Shown in pieces: positions 1 to 7,652 of a DNA stretch of 16,766 nt; the stretch's first letter is position 1, and each line of letters begins with the position of its first letter. This DNA is from CAZDUS01 sp964508705. GTDB taxonomy: Bacteria; Verrucomicrobiota; Kiritimatiellia; CAIKKV01; CAITUY01. The DNA is taken from assembly GCA_964508705.1 (NCBI GenBank), contig CAZDUS010000044.1, forward strand, positions 1 through 16,766, read 5' to 3'. The notes beneath the pieces were generated by a model, which saw only the letters and a program-made list of their open reading frames with translations, was not told the DNA's origin and made no database searches. The position numbers and the translations under genes were made by a program.

Positions 1-819
1 TTTGATCTGACGGAACACCTGCATGGGAAATGTCCGGCGTGCGGCGGGCTGATCAGTCGTGATCCTGAATTTGTGGCATGGCGATGCGACAATATGGCGT
101 GTCCTGCGCAATTAAAGCGGACGGTTGAACACTTTGCGGGGCGGCATGGGATGGATATTGAGGGGCTTGGGGAAGTGTTGGTCAATCAATTGGTTGATAA
201 GGGGTTGGTGACGGATGTGGCAGATGTGTACGGGTTGACGGTGGAGCAGGTTGCCGGGTTGGAGCGGATGGCGGAGAAGTCAGCGGCCAACGTGGTGAAG
301 GCGATAGAGGAAAGCAAGCAACAGGATTTATGGCGGTTGATTCACAGTCTTGGCATTTTGCATGTGGGTGAGGGTGCGGCGCGGAAGCTTGCGGAGCATT
401 TTCAAACTTTGGATAAGTTGGCTGAGGCGGATTCCGAGATATTGCAGAGGGTGCCGGATGTGGGACCAGTCATGGCGGAGCATATTGTTGATTTCTTTGC
501 CAATGCGCGGAACCAAGCGGTGATTGAGCGGTTGAAGGTGGCTGGCGTCAACATGCGGAATCTTACGGAGAAGGTAGTGGTATCCGAAGGGCCGTTTGTG
601 GGGAAGACGGTGGTGGTGACGGGGACGCTGGTGCGATTTACGCGTGATGAGGCGCATGAGGCGCTAAGGAAGAAGGGCGCCAAGGTAACGGACAGTGTCA
701 GCAAGAAGACCGGCTATCTGATTGTGGGTGCGGATGCCGGGTCGAAGTTGGAGAAGGCGAGGAAGTTGGGGGTGCCGGTTTTGACGGAGGAGGAGTTTGA
801 GGGGTTGTTGGGGGAGTAG
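1..819 (+). CDS. ligA: NAD-dependent DNA ligase LigA, C-terminal part (5' end outside window)
   Basis: This is the last 272 codons of the ligase that seals nicks in duplex DNA using NAD+. The frame is open from base 1, so the gene is cut by the window edge; the GTG at 73 is an internal codon, not the start. The fragment begins in the zinc-binding region: Cys 11, 14, 29 and 34 of the visible peptide give the C-x2-C-x14-C-x4-C pattern. A helix-hairpin-helix region follows (about 45-190, with HSLGILHVGEGAARKLAEHF and VPDVGPVMAEHI). A C-terminal BRCT domain (about 195-272) contains GKTVVVTGTL, GAKVTDSVSKKTGYLIVG and KLEKARKLGVPVL. The nucleotidyl-transfer lysine and OB fold lie upstream of the window. 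The tail has the normal domain order and ends at TAG 817-819. It converges with ilvD across a 181-base spacer. Recognition is by family motifs and is firm. Confidence 0.97.
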   Translation, partial: FDLTEHLHGKCPACGGLISRDPEFVAWRCDNMACPAQLKRTVEHFAGRHGMDIEGLGEVLVNQLVDKGLVTDVADVYGLTVEQVAGLERMAEKSAANVVKAIEESKQQDLWRLIHSLGILHVGEGAARKLAEHFQTLDKLAEADSEILQRVPDVGPVMAEHIVDFFANARNQAVIERLKVAGVNMRNLTEKVVVSEGPFVGKTVVVTGTLVRFTRDEAHEALRKKGAKVTDSVSKKTGYLIVGADAGSKLEKARKLGVPVLTEEEFEGLLGE

Positions 820-821
820 GG

Positions 822-856
822 CAGAACTCAGGATTCAGAAGTCAGAATTCAGAATG
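822..856 (+). repeat. Five tandem copies of a 7-base unit (consensus CAGAATT)
   Basis: Starting two bases after the ligA stop codon, five consecutive heptamers read CAGAACT, CAGGATT, CAGAAGT, CAGAATT and CAGAATG. Each differs from the consensus by only one or two bases. The tract is noncoding and lies just 3' of ligA. Its role is unknown. Similar seven-base periodicity with other unit sequences occurs behind two other + strand genes in this window. Confidence 0.75.
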
Positions 857-866
857 GGGATTTTCA

Positions 867-891
867 CACTAAGCCGCTAAGGGCGCGAAGG
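867..891 (+). repeat. Degenerate 8-base tandem repeat (CRCKRAGS-like)
   Basis: Three near-identical octamers, CACTAAGC, CGCTAAGG and CGCGAAGG, run almost head to tail, with one extra G before the third. The tract sits in the spacer between the convergent genes ligA and ilvD, ten bases after the heptamer tract. No coding or known regulatory role is apparent. Confidence 0.45.
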
Positions 892-913
892 GATGAGGGA
901 TGTGTTGCGAGCT

Positions 914-961
914 GGAGCCTCAGAGGCGACATTTGCGGCTCCTGCCGGGCAAGCCGGCAGG
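914..961. terminator. Hairpin cluster between convergent ligA and ilvD, possible bidirectional terminator
   Basis: CCTGCCGG at 941-948 pairs perfectly with CCGGCAGG at 954-961 around a 5-base loop. Just upstream, GGAGCC at 914-919 pairs with GGCTCC at 937-942, which overlaps the first stem by two bases, so the two structures would compete. No T-run follows on either strand, so a classical intrinsic terminator is not shown. The position between two converging genes makes a transcription-stopping or RNA-end-protecting role plausible. A dispersed palindromic repeat is the main alternative. Confidence 0.4.
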
Positions 962-1000
962 GAACCATTGCCAGTGACGCATTACGACTATAAGAGACCC

Positions 1001-2671
1001 TTATTCCATGACGGCGCCGGTTCCGGCGCTGGTCACTAATTTGGAGTAGCGCTTGAGATAGCCGGTGAGAATGCGCGGCTGGAAGGCCGGGGCTTCGGCG
1101 CGGCGTTTGGCGATTTCCTCGGCGCTCAATTCGGCCGATAGTTTATGGTCAAGGATGTCGATGGAGATCATATCGCCTTCCTTGAGTAATCCGATGAGAC
1201 CGCCAGCGGCGGCTTCGGGCGAGACGTGTCCGATGCAGGCGCCGCGTGTGCCGCCGGAGAAGCGTCCGTCGGTGATCAGCGCCACGCTTTCGCCGAGGCC
1301 TTTACCCATGATGTAGGAAGTGGGAGCGAGCATTTCCTGCATGCCGGGCCCGCCGCGGGGGCCTTCGTAGCGGATGATCACGACATCGCCAACCTTGACC
1401 CTGCCCTTGAGTATGCCATCGCAGGCTTCCTCCTGGGATTCGAAAATGACGGCAGGTCCGCGGAATTTCAGCATAGAGGGCGCCACGCCAGCCTTCTTGA
1501 CGACGGCCCCGCCCTCGGCGAGGTTGCCCCAGAGGATGGTTAACCCGCCTTCGGTTGAGTAGGGGTTGGTGAGCGGGCGAATCACGTCGGCGTCCGACAC
1601 CTTGGCCCGGGCGATGTTTTGCCAGAGGGTTTTACCGGTGACGGTTAGCGCATCGCGATGGATCAGGCCGCGGATGGATGCGATTTCGCGAATGATGGCG
1701 CTGATGCCGCCAGCGCGGTCAACGTCTTCCATGTGATACTTGGAGGACGGGGCGACTTTGCAGATGTTGGGGCATTTCTGCGAAATTTTATTGATGCGAT
1801 CGAGGTCGCAGGCGATGCCCGCTTCATGGGCGATAGCAAGTGCATGCAGGATGGTGTTGGAACTGCCGCCCATGGCCATATCGGTGGCGAAGGCATTATC
1901 CATTGCGTCCAGGGTGACAATGTCGCGGGGGCGGGGTCCGCCAGCGCGGGCCATTTCGACGACGCGGTTGGCGGCTTGGCGGAAGAGCTTCTTGCGGCGT
2001 GGGTCAACGGCCAGAATACTGCCGTTGCCGGGGAGGGCCATGCCGATGGCTTCGCACAGGCAGTTCATGGAGTTGGCGGTGAACATGCCGGAGCATGAGC
2101 CACAGCCGGGGCAGGCGCATTCCTCGAGTGTCTGCAATTCTGCATCGTTGATTTTTCCGACGGTGTGGGCGGCAACACCTTCGAAGACGCTGACGAGGTC
2201 AACGGCTTTTCCGTCGGGGGTATGGCCGGCGGCCATGGGGCCCCCGCTGACCATGAGGGCGGGGACATTGGCCCGGAGGACGCCCATGAGCATGCCCGGG
2301 ACGATCTTGTCGCAGTTGGGGATGCAGATAACGGCGTCGAAGCAGTGGGCCTTGATCATGGCTTCCACGCTATCGGCGATGAGTTCACGACTGGGGAGGG
2401 AGAATTTCATGCCGGAATGACCCATGGCGATGCCGTCGCAGATTCCGATGGTGTTGAATTCGAAGGGTATGCCGCCAGCCTTGCGGATGGTTTTCTTGAT
2501 CAGGTCGGCGACCTTGTTCAGGTGGACGTGGCCGGGGACTATTTCGTCGAATGAATTACAGACGCCGATGAAGGGTTTGTCGAAGTCCTGGGATTTGACG
2601 AGGCCTGTGGCCCGGAGGAGACTGCGGTGAGGTGCGCGTTCGACGCCTTTCTTGATCTTATCGCTATTCAT
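1001..2671 (-). CDS. ilvD: Dihydroxy-acid dehydratase IlvD
   Basis: A cytoplasmic iron-sulfur dehydratase of 556 residues, the usual length. It converts 2,3-dihydroxy-isovalerate and 2,3-dihydroxy-methylvalerate to the 2-oxoacid precursors of valine, leucine, isoleucine and pantothenate. The three cluster-ligand cysteine motifs of the IlvD/Edd family are present: VCNSFDEIVPGH (Cys 38), IPNCDK (Cys 120, followed by Asp 121 and the Lys 122 that is carbamylated in relatives) and GSCSGMFTAN (Cys 193). Near the C-terminus, TDGRFSGG carries the conserved catalytic serine. An in-frame start exists 35 codons upstream, but those residues are hydrophobic and unlike the family. The ATG at 2671, preceded by a GAAAGGG-like ribosome site, matches the normal N-terminus. 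It stands alone with no other ilv gene in view and is divergent from dprA. The sugar-acid dehydratase Edd is less likely because of the length and the CPGCGSCSGMFTANSM motif. Confidence 0.96.
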   Translation of the reverse strand: MNSDKIKKGVERAPHRSLLRATGLVKSQDFDKPFIGVCNSFDEIVPGHVHLNKVADLIKKTIRKAGGIPFEFNTIGICDGIAMGHSGMKFSLPSRELIADSVEAMIKAHCFDAVICIPNCDKIVPGMLMGVLRANVPALMVSGGPMAAGHTPDGKAVDLVSVFEGVAAHTVGKINDAELQTLEECACPGCGSCSGMFTANSMNCLCEAIGMALPGNGSILAVDPRRKKLFRQAANRVVEMARAGGPRPRDIVTLDAMDNAFATDMAMGGSSNTILHALAIAHEAGIACDLDRINKISQKCPNICKVAPSSKYHMEDVDRAGGISAIIREIASIRGLIHRDALTVTGKTLWQNIARAKVSDADVIRPLTNPYSTEGGLTILWGNLAEGGAVVKKAGVAPSMLKFRGPAVIFESQEEACDGILKGRVKVGDVVIIRYEGPRGGPGMQEMLAPTSYIMGKGLGESVALITDGRFSGGTRGACIGHVSPEAAAGGLIGLLKEGDMISIDILDHKLSAELSAEEIAKRRAEAPAFQPRILTGYLKRYSKLVTSAGTGAVME

Positions 2672-2736
2672 GAGAGCCCTTTCGTTGGTTTCAGGGAGGA
2701 AACCATAGCGCAGGGTGAGGATGAAAGGAAAGAATG

Positions 2737-2755
2737 AAGTACAGGACAAGTACAG
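2737..2755 (-). promoter_or_regulatory. Direct repeat of CTGTACTT with 11-base period upstream of ilvD
   Basis: On the - strand, CTGTACTT occurs twice (2755-2748 and 2744-2737) separated by three bases, 66-84 bases upstream of the ilvD start. An 11-base period puts both copies on the same face of the helix, as in some operators. No regulator gene or known consensus links to it, so the regulatory reading is inference. Confidence 0.3.
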
Positions 2756-2925
2756 AGAAAGTGCATCTAAATTCAATAATAAGTGCGGAAAGATTCACCA
2801 CCCGCTTCACTAGCGGCACCGAAGCGCTGAGAAGAAAATACAGGTTTGACGGGTTGCGCCTTAAAGGGGGGTTGTGGTATGTAGTCGCCTCCATTTGAAG
2901 ATTCAGTGCTAATAAGGAAGCAATC

Positions 2926-4026
2926 GTGGATGCCCGTCAGGCATATATTGTTTTAAACATGATGCAGGGGATCGGGCCGGTAACGGTGCGAAACCTTGAG
3001 GCTGCCCTTGGGTCAGTCGAGGCTGTCCTGCAGGCTGACGGCGAAGCGTTGAGTCGTGTTCAGGGCGTAGGACGCGAGATGGTGGCGCGGATTCTTGAGC
3101 AGAGGGGGAAGTTGGATCCGCAAGCTGAGGAGGCAAAAGCGGCCAAGCATGGGGCGCGGATCGTTACCCGAGTGGATGCGGAATACCCGAAGCGGCTATT
3201 GCAGATCTATGATCCGCCATTGGCGCTGTATGTCAAAGGGACCCTGCAATCGCGCGATGAGTGCGGGATTGCCCTGGTGGGGTCGCGGCGGACAAGTCAT
3301 TACGGATTGGAAACGGCGGAACGATTGGGTTTTCTGCTGGCGCAACATGGGGTGACGGTGATTAGCGGGTTGGCGCGCGGGATCGACACGGCGTCGCATC
3401 GCGGCTGTTTGAAGGGCAAGGGACGGACGTTGGCGGTACTGGGCGGAGGGCTGGATTGTATGTTTCCTCCGGAGAATGAGGGATTGGCGAAGGAAATTGA
3501 GCAGACGGGCGCGGTGATGGCCGAATATCCGTTTGGTCGGCAACCGGACAAGACGACGTTTCCGGTGCGGAACCGGATTGTGAGTGGGATTTCGCAGGGG
3601 GTTGTGGTGGTGGAGGCGGATGCGACCAGCGGGGCGATGATTACGGCGAATCAGGCGATGGAGCAGGGGAGAACGGTGTTTGCGGTGCCGGGGCGCGTGG
3701 ATGCGGCGGGATCGCGGGGGCCCCATCGGCTGATCAAGCAGGGCGCGCGGCTGGTTGAGACGGTGGATGATATTCTTGAGGAGTTGCAAACACTGTTGCC
3801 GATGCCGGCGAAACCGGCGCAGGCACAGGAGCGTAAGGTGTCGCTTTCGGACGCGGAGCGTGACATTCTTGGGCTGTTGGAGGGGGATGGCGAGGCGGAT
3901 GTGGATACGTTGATCCGGAAGTCGGGACGAAGGGCGGCGGAAATCAGCGCCCTGGTGATGGGACTTGAAATCAAGAGAATGGTGAAGATGTTGCCCGGCC
4001 AGCGGGTGGGCTTAAGACGGCAATAA
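2926..4026 (+). CDS. dprA: DNA processing protein DprA (Smf)
   Basis: A cytoplasmic single-strand DNA-binding protein of 366 residues. In transformable bacteria this family loads RecA on incoming DNA; in many others it is a general recombination accessory. Domains in order are two helix-hairpin-helix motifs (about 11-57: MQGIGPVTVRNL and VQGVGREMVARIL), the Rossmann-like core (about 110-285), and a C-terminal winged-helix domain (about 305-366). The core carries IALVGSRRTSHYG, VISGLARGIDTASHRGCL, TLAVLGGGLD, FPVRNRIVSG and ATSGAMITANQA. The start is GTG at 2926, chosen because AAGGAAG at 2914-2920 lies five bases upstream and the peptide fits the family N-terminus. The stop codon overlaps the ribosome site of topA, with only nine bases between the genes, so dprA and topA are probably co-transcribed. 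No other competence gene is visible. Confidence 0.96.
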   Translation: MDARQAYIVLNMMQGIGPVTVRNLEAALGSVEAVLQADGEALSRVQGVGREMVARILEQRGKLDPQAEEAKAAKHGARIVTRVDAEYPKRLLQIYDPPLALYVKGTLQSRDECGIALVGSRRTSHYGLETAERLGFLLAQHGVTVISGLARGIDTASHRGCLKGKGRTLAVLGGGLDCMFPPENEGLAKEIEQTGAVMAEYPFGRQPDKTTFPVRNRIVSGISQGVVVVEADATSGAMITANQAMEQGRTVFAVPGRVDAAGSRGPHRLIKQGARLVETVDDILEELQTLLPMPAKPAQAQERKVSLSDAERDILGLLEGDGEADVDTLIRKSGRRAAEISALVMGLEIKRMVKMLPGQRVGLRRQ

Positions 4027-4035
4027 GGAGCTGAC

Positions 4036-6576
4036 ATGGCTAAGAAACTGGTAATCGTCGAATCGCCGGCGAAAGCGAAAACGATCAATAAGATCCTGGG
4101 CGCTGATTATGTTGTCAAGGCGTCCATGGGTCATGTGCGTGATCTTCCGGTGAAGAAGCTCGGGGTGGACATCGAGAACGGGTTTGAGCCGGAGTATGTG
4201 GTCACCGAGGACCGGAAGAAGGTTGCCAAGGAATTGATGGAGGCAGCATCGACGTGTTCGGCCGTTTATCTGGCGCCTGATCCTGACCGTGAGGGAGAGG
4301 CGATTGCGTGGCATTTGAAGGCGTTGTTGGCCAAGGCGGTGCCGGAGGATCAATTTTTCAGGGTGACCTATAACGAGATTACGCCGCGTGCCGTGAAGGA
4401 GGCCTTTGATCATCCGAAGCATATTGACCAGCATCTTGTGAACGCGCAACAAGCTCGGCGCATTCTGGACCGGATTGTGGGCTACAAGGTCAGCCCCTTG
4501 CTGTGGAGTCGGATCACGCGCGGGCTTAGCGCGGGGCGGGTTCAGTCGGTAGCATTGCGGTTGGTATGCGAGCGGGAAGCGTTGATCCGCGGCTTTGTTC
4601 CAGAAGCGTTCTGGTTGTTTGGTGCGAATGTGAGGAAGCAGAAGGATCCGCGTGATCCGTTTGCCCTGCGGCTGGCCCGGATCAAGGGGGAGAAGGCGGA
4701 GGTCAAGACGCCGGAGATGGCGGAAGAGGTGTTAAAGGATTTGGAGAAGCGATCCCTGCGGGTGCGCGACATCATTCGAAGGGAACTCAGCCGCAAGGCG
4801 TTTCCTCCTTACATCACCAGTTCGCTACAGCAGGCGGCGTCACGGGTTTATGATTTATCGCCCAGTCGGACGATGAGGATTGCCCAGAAGCTTTACGAAG
4901 GAGTGGATCTGGGTGATGGGCCCACTGGCTTGATTACCTATATGCGTACGGATTCGTTCAATTTATCCCGTGAGGCGGTGGATGACTGCCGGCAGTTTAT
5001 TGGGGCTCAGTATGGGAATGCGTATGTTCCCGAGAAGCCAAACTTTTTCAAGAGTCGCGGATCGGCGCAGGAGGCGCATGAGGCGATCCGGCCCACGGAT
5101 GTTGCGCGAACACCGGACAGTATGGCGAAGCACCTCAATGCCGAAGAGCTCAAGCTGTACACGTTGATCTGGCAGAGGTTTGTAGCGTGTCAGATGGCGC
5201 CGGCGAAAATTGAGCAACGGACGGTTGAGGTCGAGACGACGGGCGCCACGGGGGATGTGCCAGACTATCTTTTCCGGGCGACGGCCTCGCAGGTGACGTT
5301 CCCGGGGTACATGAAAGTGACCGGGGTGCCGAAGAAGACCAAGGAAAAGGATGCGAGCGAGAAGGAAGGCGGCGCGGACGAGGAGGAAGAGGTTGATCAG
5401 TTGCCGCCTGTGGAGAAGGGGGAGGCGCTTGACCTGCTTGAGTGGCTGCATGAACGCAAGGAGACGCAACCGCCGGGCAGGTATAGCGAAGCTTCGCTGG
5501 TCAAGGCGCTTGAGGAAAACGGGGTAGGGCGTCCGAGCACTTACGCTTCGATCATTGGCACGTTGTATGATCGTCGCTATGTCGCCAAGGAGAAGAAGTC
5601 CATTCAGCCGACGGAGCTGGGGATCAAGGTTAACAACCTGCTGGTGACCTGTTTGAATGATCTGTTTGAGGTCAAGTTCACGGCCAGCATGGAAGAGCTG
5701 TTGGACGAGATTGAGCAGGGCAAGGTCGAGTGGACCAAGATGCTGGGTGATTTCCACGGGCGATTCCTGCAGTGGATGGAAGGCGCTAAAGGGCCGGCGG
5801 CGAAAATCGAGAGCGTCCAGCAATTGTTAGCGTCAATGGAGGCGGTGACGACGTGGGGCCCCGAGGTCAAGCGCGGACGACGGATCTATGGGGACCGCCG
5901 TTTTGCTGACTCCATCAAGAAGCAGCTGGATGAGGGCAAGAAACCGATTTCGCTACGCCAGTTGGAGAGCCTCGGGCGCATTGCGATCCGGTATCGCGAC
6001 CAGATTCACGAACTTGATAAGGCGTTGGTGGCGACGGGATTGGCGGCGTTGTTGGATGAGAAGCCGCCGGAGGCCCCGACACCGGCTGTGAAACAGAAGC
6101 TGACATTGCTTAAGAGCGTGACGTTCAATGCCCCTGTTGAACGGCGGGGTCGCAAGTTTGATGACAAGGCGTTTGTTGAGTCCTTGCAACACCGGGTGGA
6201 TCAGGATCGTGGTTTGTCGCCAGCCCAAGCGCAGGTGCTTGATCGGATGGTTGTCAAATATGCCGAGCAGATTCCGGACTTTGAAGCGATTCGCGAGCAT
6301 CTCCACCTGGGGGAGACCTCGCAGGCGGAGGACGCTGAAAGCGCGGTCTTGCTGGCCAAGTTAAAGGATGTGACGCACTGGCATAAGACGGTGTCCAAGG
6401 GCGGGAAAGCGTTTGACGATAAGACGTTTTATGATTCGCTGGCCAAGCAATATGCCCAGCGCAAGTCGCTGACGCCGAGGCAGAAATCAGCATTGAAGCG
6501 GATGTCGCGGCGATATGGGGCCGGGGCGGAAGCGGCAAAGGAACAGGAGCCTGCAACGTCTGGCGCGGATGAGTGA
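4036..6576 (+). CDS. topA: DNA topoisomerase I (type IA) with atypical C-terminal repeats
   Basis: This enzyme (846 residues) relaxes negative supercoils by transient single-strand cleavage. It starts at ATG 4036 with AAGGAG five bases upstream. The TOPRIM domain spans about 1-145: KLVIVESPAKAKTINKIL contains the conserved Glu 9, and APDPDREGEAIAWHL the metal-binding Asp 82 and Asp 84. Next come SAGRVQSVALRL (165-176) and GLITYMRTDS with the catalytic Tyr 302 and Arg 304. The EENGVGRPSTYASII motif is at 494-508. An acidic, lysine-rich insert lies at about 433-462. The last ~280 residues contain no cysteine at all, so the usual four-cysteine zinc ribbons are missing. Three related ~60-residue modules replace them (see the repeat entry). 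The stop overlaps the likely start of the following xer gene by eight bases. Confidence 0.97.
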   Translation: MAKKLVIVESPAKAKTINKILGADYVVKASMGHVRDLPVKKLGVDIENGFEPEYVVTEDRKKVAKELMEAASTCSAVYLAPDPDREGEAIAWHLKALLAKAVPEDQFFRVTYNEITPRAVKEAFDHPKHIDQHLVNAQQARRILDRIVGYKVSPLLWSRITRGLSAGRVQSVALRLVCEREALIRGFVPEAFWLFGANVRKQKDPRDPFALRLARIKGEKAEVKTPEMAEEVLKDLEKRSLRVRDIIRRELSRKAFPPYITSSLQQAASRVYDLSPSRTMRIAQKLYEGVDLGDGPTGLITYMRTDSFNLSREAVDDCRQFIGAQYGNAYVPEKPNFFKSRGSAQEAHEAIRPTDVARTPDSMAKHLNAEELKLYTLIWQRFVACQMAPAKIEQRTVEVETTGATGDVPDYLFRATASQVTFPGYMKVTGVPKKTKEKDASEKEGGADEEEEVDQLPPVEKGEALDLLEWLHERKETQPPGRYSEASLVKALEENGVGRPSTYASIIGTLYDRRYVAKEKKSIQPTELGIKVNNLLVTCLNDLFEVKFTASMEELLDEIEQGKVEWTKMLGDFHGRFLQWMEGAKGPAAKIESVQQLLASMEAVTTWGPEVKRGRRIYGDRRFADSIKKQLDEGKKPISLRQLESLGRIAIRYRDQIHELDKALVATGLAALLDEKPPEAPTPAVKQKLTLLKSVTFNAPVERRGRKFDDKAFVESLQHRVDQDRGLSPAQAQVLDRMVVKYAEQIPDFEAIREHLHLGETSQAEDAESAVLLAKLKDVTHWHKTVSKGGKAFDDKTFYDSLAKQYAQRKSLTPRQKSALKRMSRRYGAGAEAAKEQEPATSGADE
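5824..6522 (+). repeat. Three tandem protein-level modules in the TopA tail
   Basis: TopA residues about 597-662, 690-756 and 771-829 align to one another. Each begins with LL and a variable stretch ending in RGR or GGK. Then comes F/Y-x-D-x-x-F-x-x-S-L/I (RIYGDRRFADSI, KFDDKAFVESL, AFDDKTFYDSL). Next is a polar stretch, then the S-L/P-x-x-Q signature (ISLRQLESLGR, LSPAQAQVLDR, LTPRQKSALKR), and finally an aromatic at -RY/-KY. Linkers rich in Pro, Ala and Glu separate them. The basic and helical character suggests nucleic-acid binding, replacing the zinc ribbons. That function is inference. They do not resemble the glycine-rich C-terminal repeats of mycobacterial TopA. Confidence 0.75.
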
Positions 6577-7603
6577 TGGCGGTGTGGGCAATGCCATGAA
6601 GGGCGGGGAAACAAGAACGGGACAGTGTGGAGCGGAGGTGCTCCATGATGATCCGTGTGTGGCGCAGTTCATGGCGCACCTTGAGCACGAACGCAATGCA
6701 TCACCGCATACCATTTCCAATTACTTGCTGGATCTTGCGCAGTTTTCCCGGTTCACATGGACGGTGGATGCGATAGCCCCGTTTGCGTGGGGCGAGGTGG
6801 ATAAGTTCAGGGCTCGCGCGTTTCTTGTGGACTCGCAGAAGCGTGGCAGTGAGGCCACGACCACGTCACGAAAATTAAGCACCCTGCGGTCATTCTTCAA
6901 GTTCATGGAGCGGGAGGAGATGGTGTCTGCCAATCCCTTTATGGGGCTCAAGGCGCCCAAGCGGGCACGGAAGTTGCCGAATTTTCTTTCGGTGGATGAG
7001 ATCAACCGGTTGTTGGCCGCGCCAATGAAGAATTGGGGCGAGCGTGAACCCATAAAAGGGGATCGGGAGCGACGGATGGCGGAGTATGCGGCCAAGCGTG
7101 ATGCGGCGATCCTGGAGGTGTTGTACAGCACCGGGGGGCGTGTCAGCGAGGTGGGTGGACTAACCGAGCAGGCGGTGGATATGCTAACCGGTGTGGTGCA
7201 GGTGCGGGGCAAGGGCAAGAAGGAGCGGTTGTGCGCGCTGGGACGTCCTGCTTGCAAGGCGTTGAAGGAAGCGGTGAATTTGAGGGATGCGCTTTGGCCT
7301 GAGCTGGGGAAGCGTGTGCGTGGGGGGAAGCCGTTGTTTGTGAATGTCAGAGGGGATCGGCTGACGACGCGCTCCATTGAGCGATTGTTAAAAAAGTACC
7401 TGATGACGGCGGGGCTTAATCCTTCGATTTCACCGCACGCGTTGCGTCATTCCTTTGCCACGCATATGTTGGATGCCGGGGCTGATTTGAGGAGCGTGCA
7501 GGAGTTGCTGGGTCATGCGAGCTTATCCACGACACAGATATACACGCACGTGACTGTCGAAAAGCTCAAGAAGGTTTATGATGACGCGCATCCGAGGGCG
7601 TAG
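6569..7603 (+). CDS. xerC: Tyrosine recombinase, XerC type
   Basis: A 344-residue tyrosine site-specific recombinase of the XerC/XerD class, which resolves chromosome dimers at dif near division. The N-terminal SAM-like DNA-binding domain (about 30-125) contains VAQFMAHLEHERNASPHTIS. The catalytic domain has Arg 191 (STGGRVSEV), Lys 215 (RGKGKKERL), His 290 and Arg 293 (SPHALRHSFATHML), His 316 (LLGHASLSTT) and Tyr 325 (QIYTHV), so the full active site is intact. There is an extra ~18-residue charged segment just before the first catalytic arginine. The start is uncertain. ATG 6569 overlaps the topA stop by eight bases and suggests translational coupling. ATG 6596, giving a 335-residue protein, is nearly as good, and neither has a strong ribosome site. 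Its position behind dprA-topA matches codV of Firmicutes, which favours XerC over XerD. Confidence 0.92.
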   Translation: MSDGGVGNAMKGGETRTGQCGAEVLHDDPCVAQFMAHLEHERNASPHTISNYLLDLAQFSRFTWTVDAIAPFAWGEVDKFRARAFLVDSQKRGSEATTTSRKLSTLRSFFKFMEREEMVSANPFMGLKAPKRARKLPNFLSVDEINRLLAAPMKNWGEREPIKGDRERRMAEYAAKRDAAILEVLYSTGGRVSEVGGLTEQAVDMLTGVVQVRGKGKKERLCALGRPACKALKEAVNLRDALWPELGKRVRGGKPLFVNVRGDRLTTRSIERLLKKYLMTAGLNPSISPHALRHSFATHMLDAGADLRSVQELLGHASLSTTQIYTHVTVEKLKKVYDDAHPRA

Positions 7604-7631
7604 GGGCCGGGGGGAAGGGGGAGGGGATGAA

Positions 7632-7652
7632 GGGTTCAGGGTTTGGGGTTCA
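7632..7652 (+). repeat. Three tandem copies of a 7-base unit (GGGTTCA)
   Basis: GGGTTCA, GGGTTTG and GGGTTCA follow one another directly, 28 bases after the xerC stop codon, and run on into the weaker GGAAATT. The whole 7604-7772 spacer is purine-rich and G-rich on the + strand. It shows no gene, no clear promoter and no hairpin terminator. Confidence 0.6.

Noticed and set aside
73..75. GTG as the start of a short ligase-like gene
   Set aside because: The reading frame continues upstream to base 1 with the first two zinc-ligand cysteines, so it is internal to ligA.
1740..2420. Long + strand open frames opposite ilvD (up to 226 codons)
   Set aside because: They are antisense shadows of a strongly conserved gene, have unnatural composition and lack ribosome sites or recognisable domains.
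2672..2776. N-terminal 35-residue extension of IlvD, possible signal or leader
   Set aside because: The hydrophobic stretch is not part of the family, and the ATG at 2671 with a ribosome site gives the normal length; the protein is cytoplasmic.
2846..2883. dprA promoter from TTGACG and TATGTA
   Set aside because: The spacing is 26 bases, far from 17; using TTGCGC instead gives 18 bases but poor hexamer matches, so no promoter is claimed.
4963..5823. 286-codon - strand open frame opposite topA
   Set aside because: An Arg/Leu-rich antisense shadow of topA with no family features.
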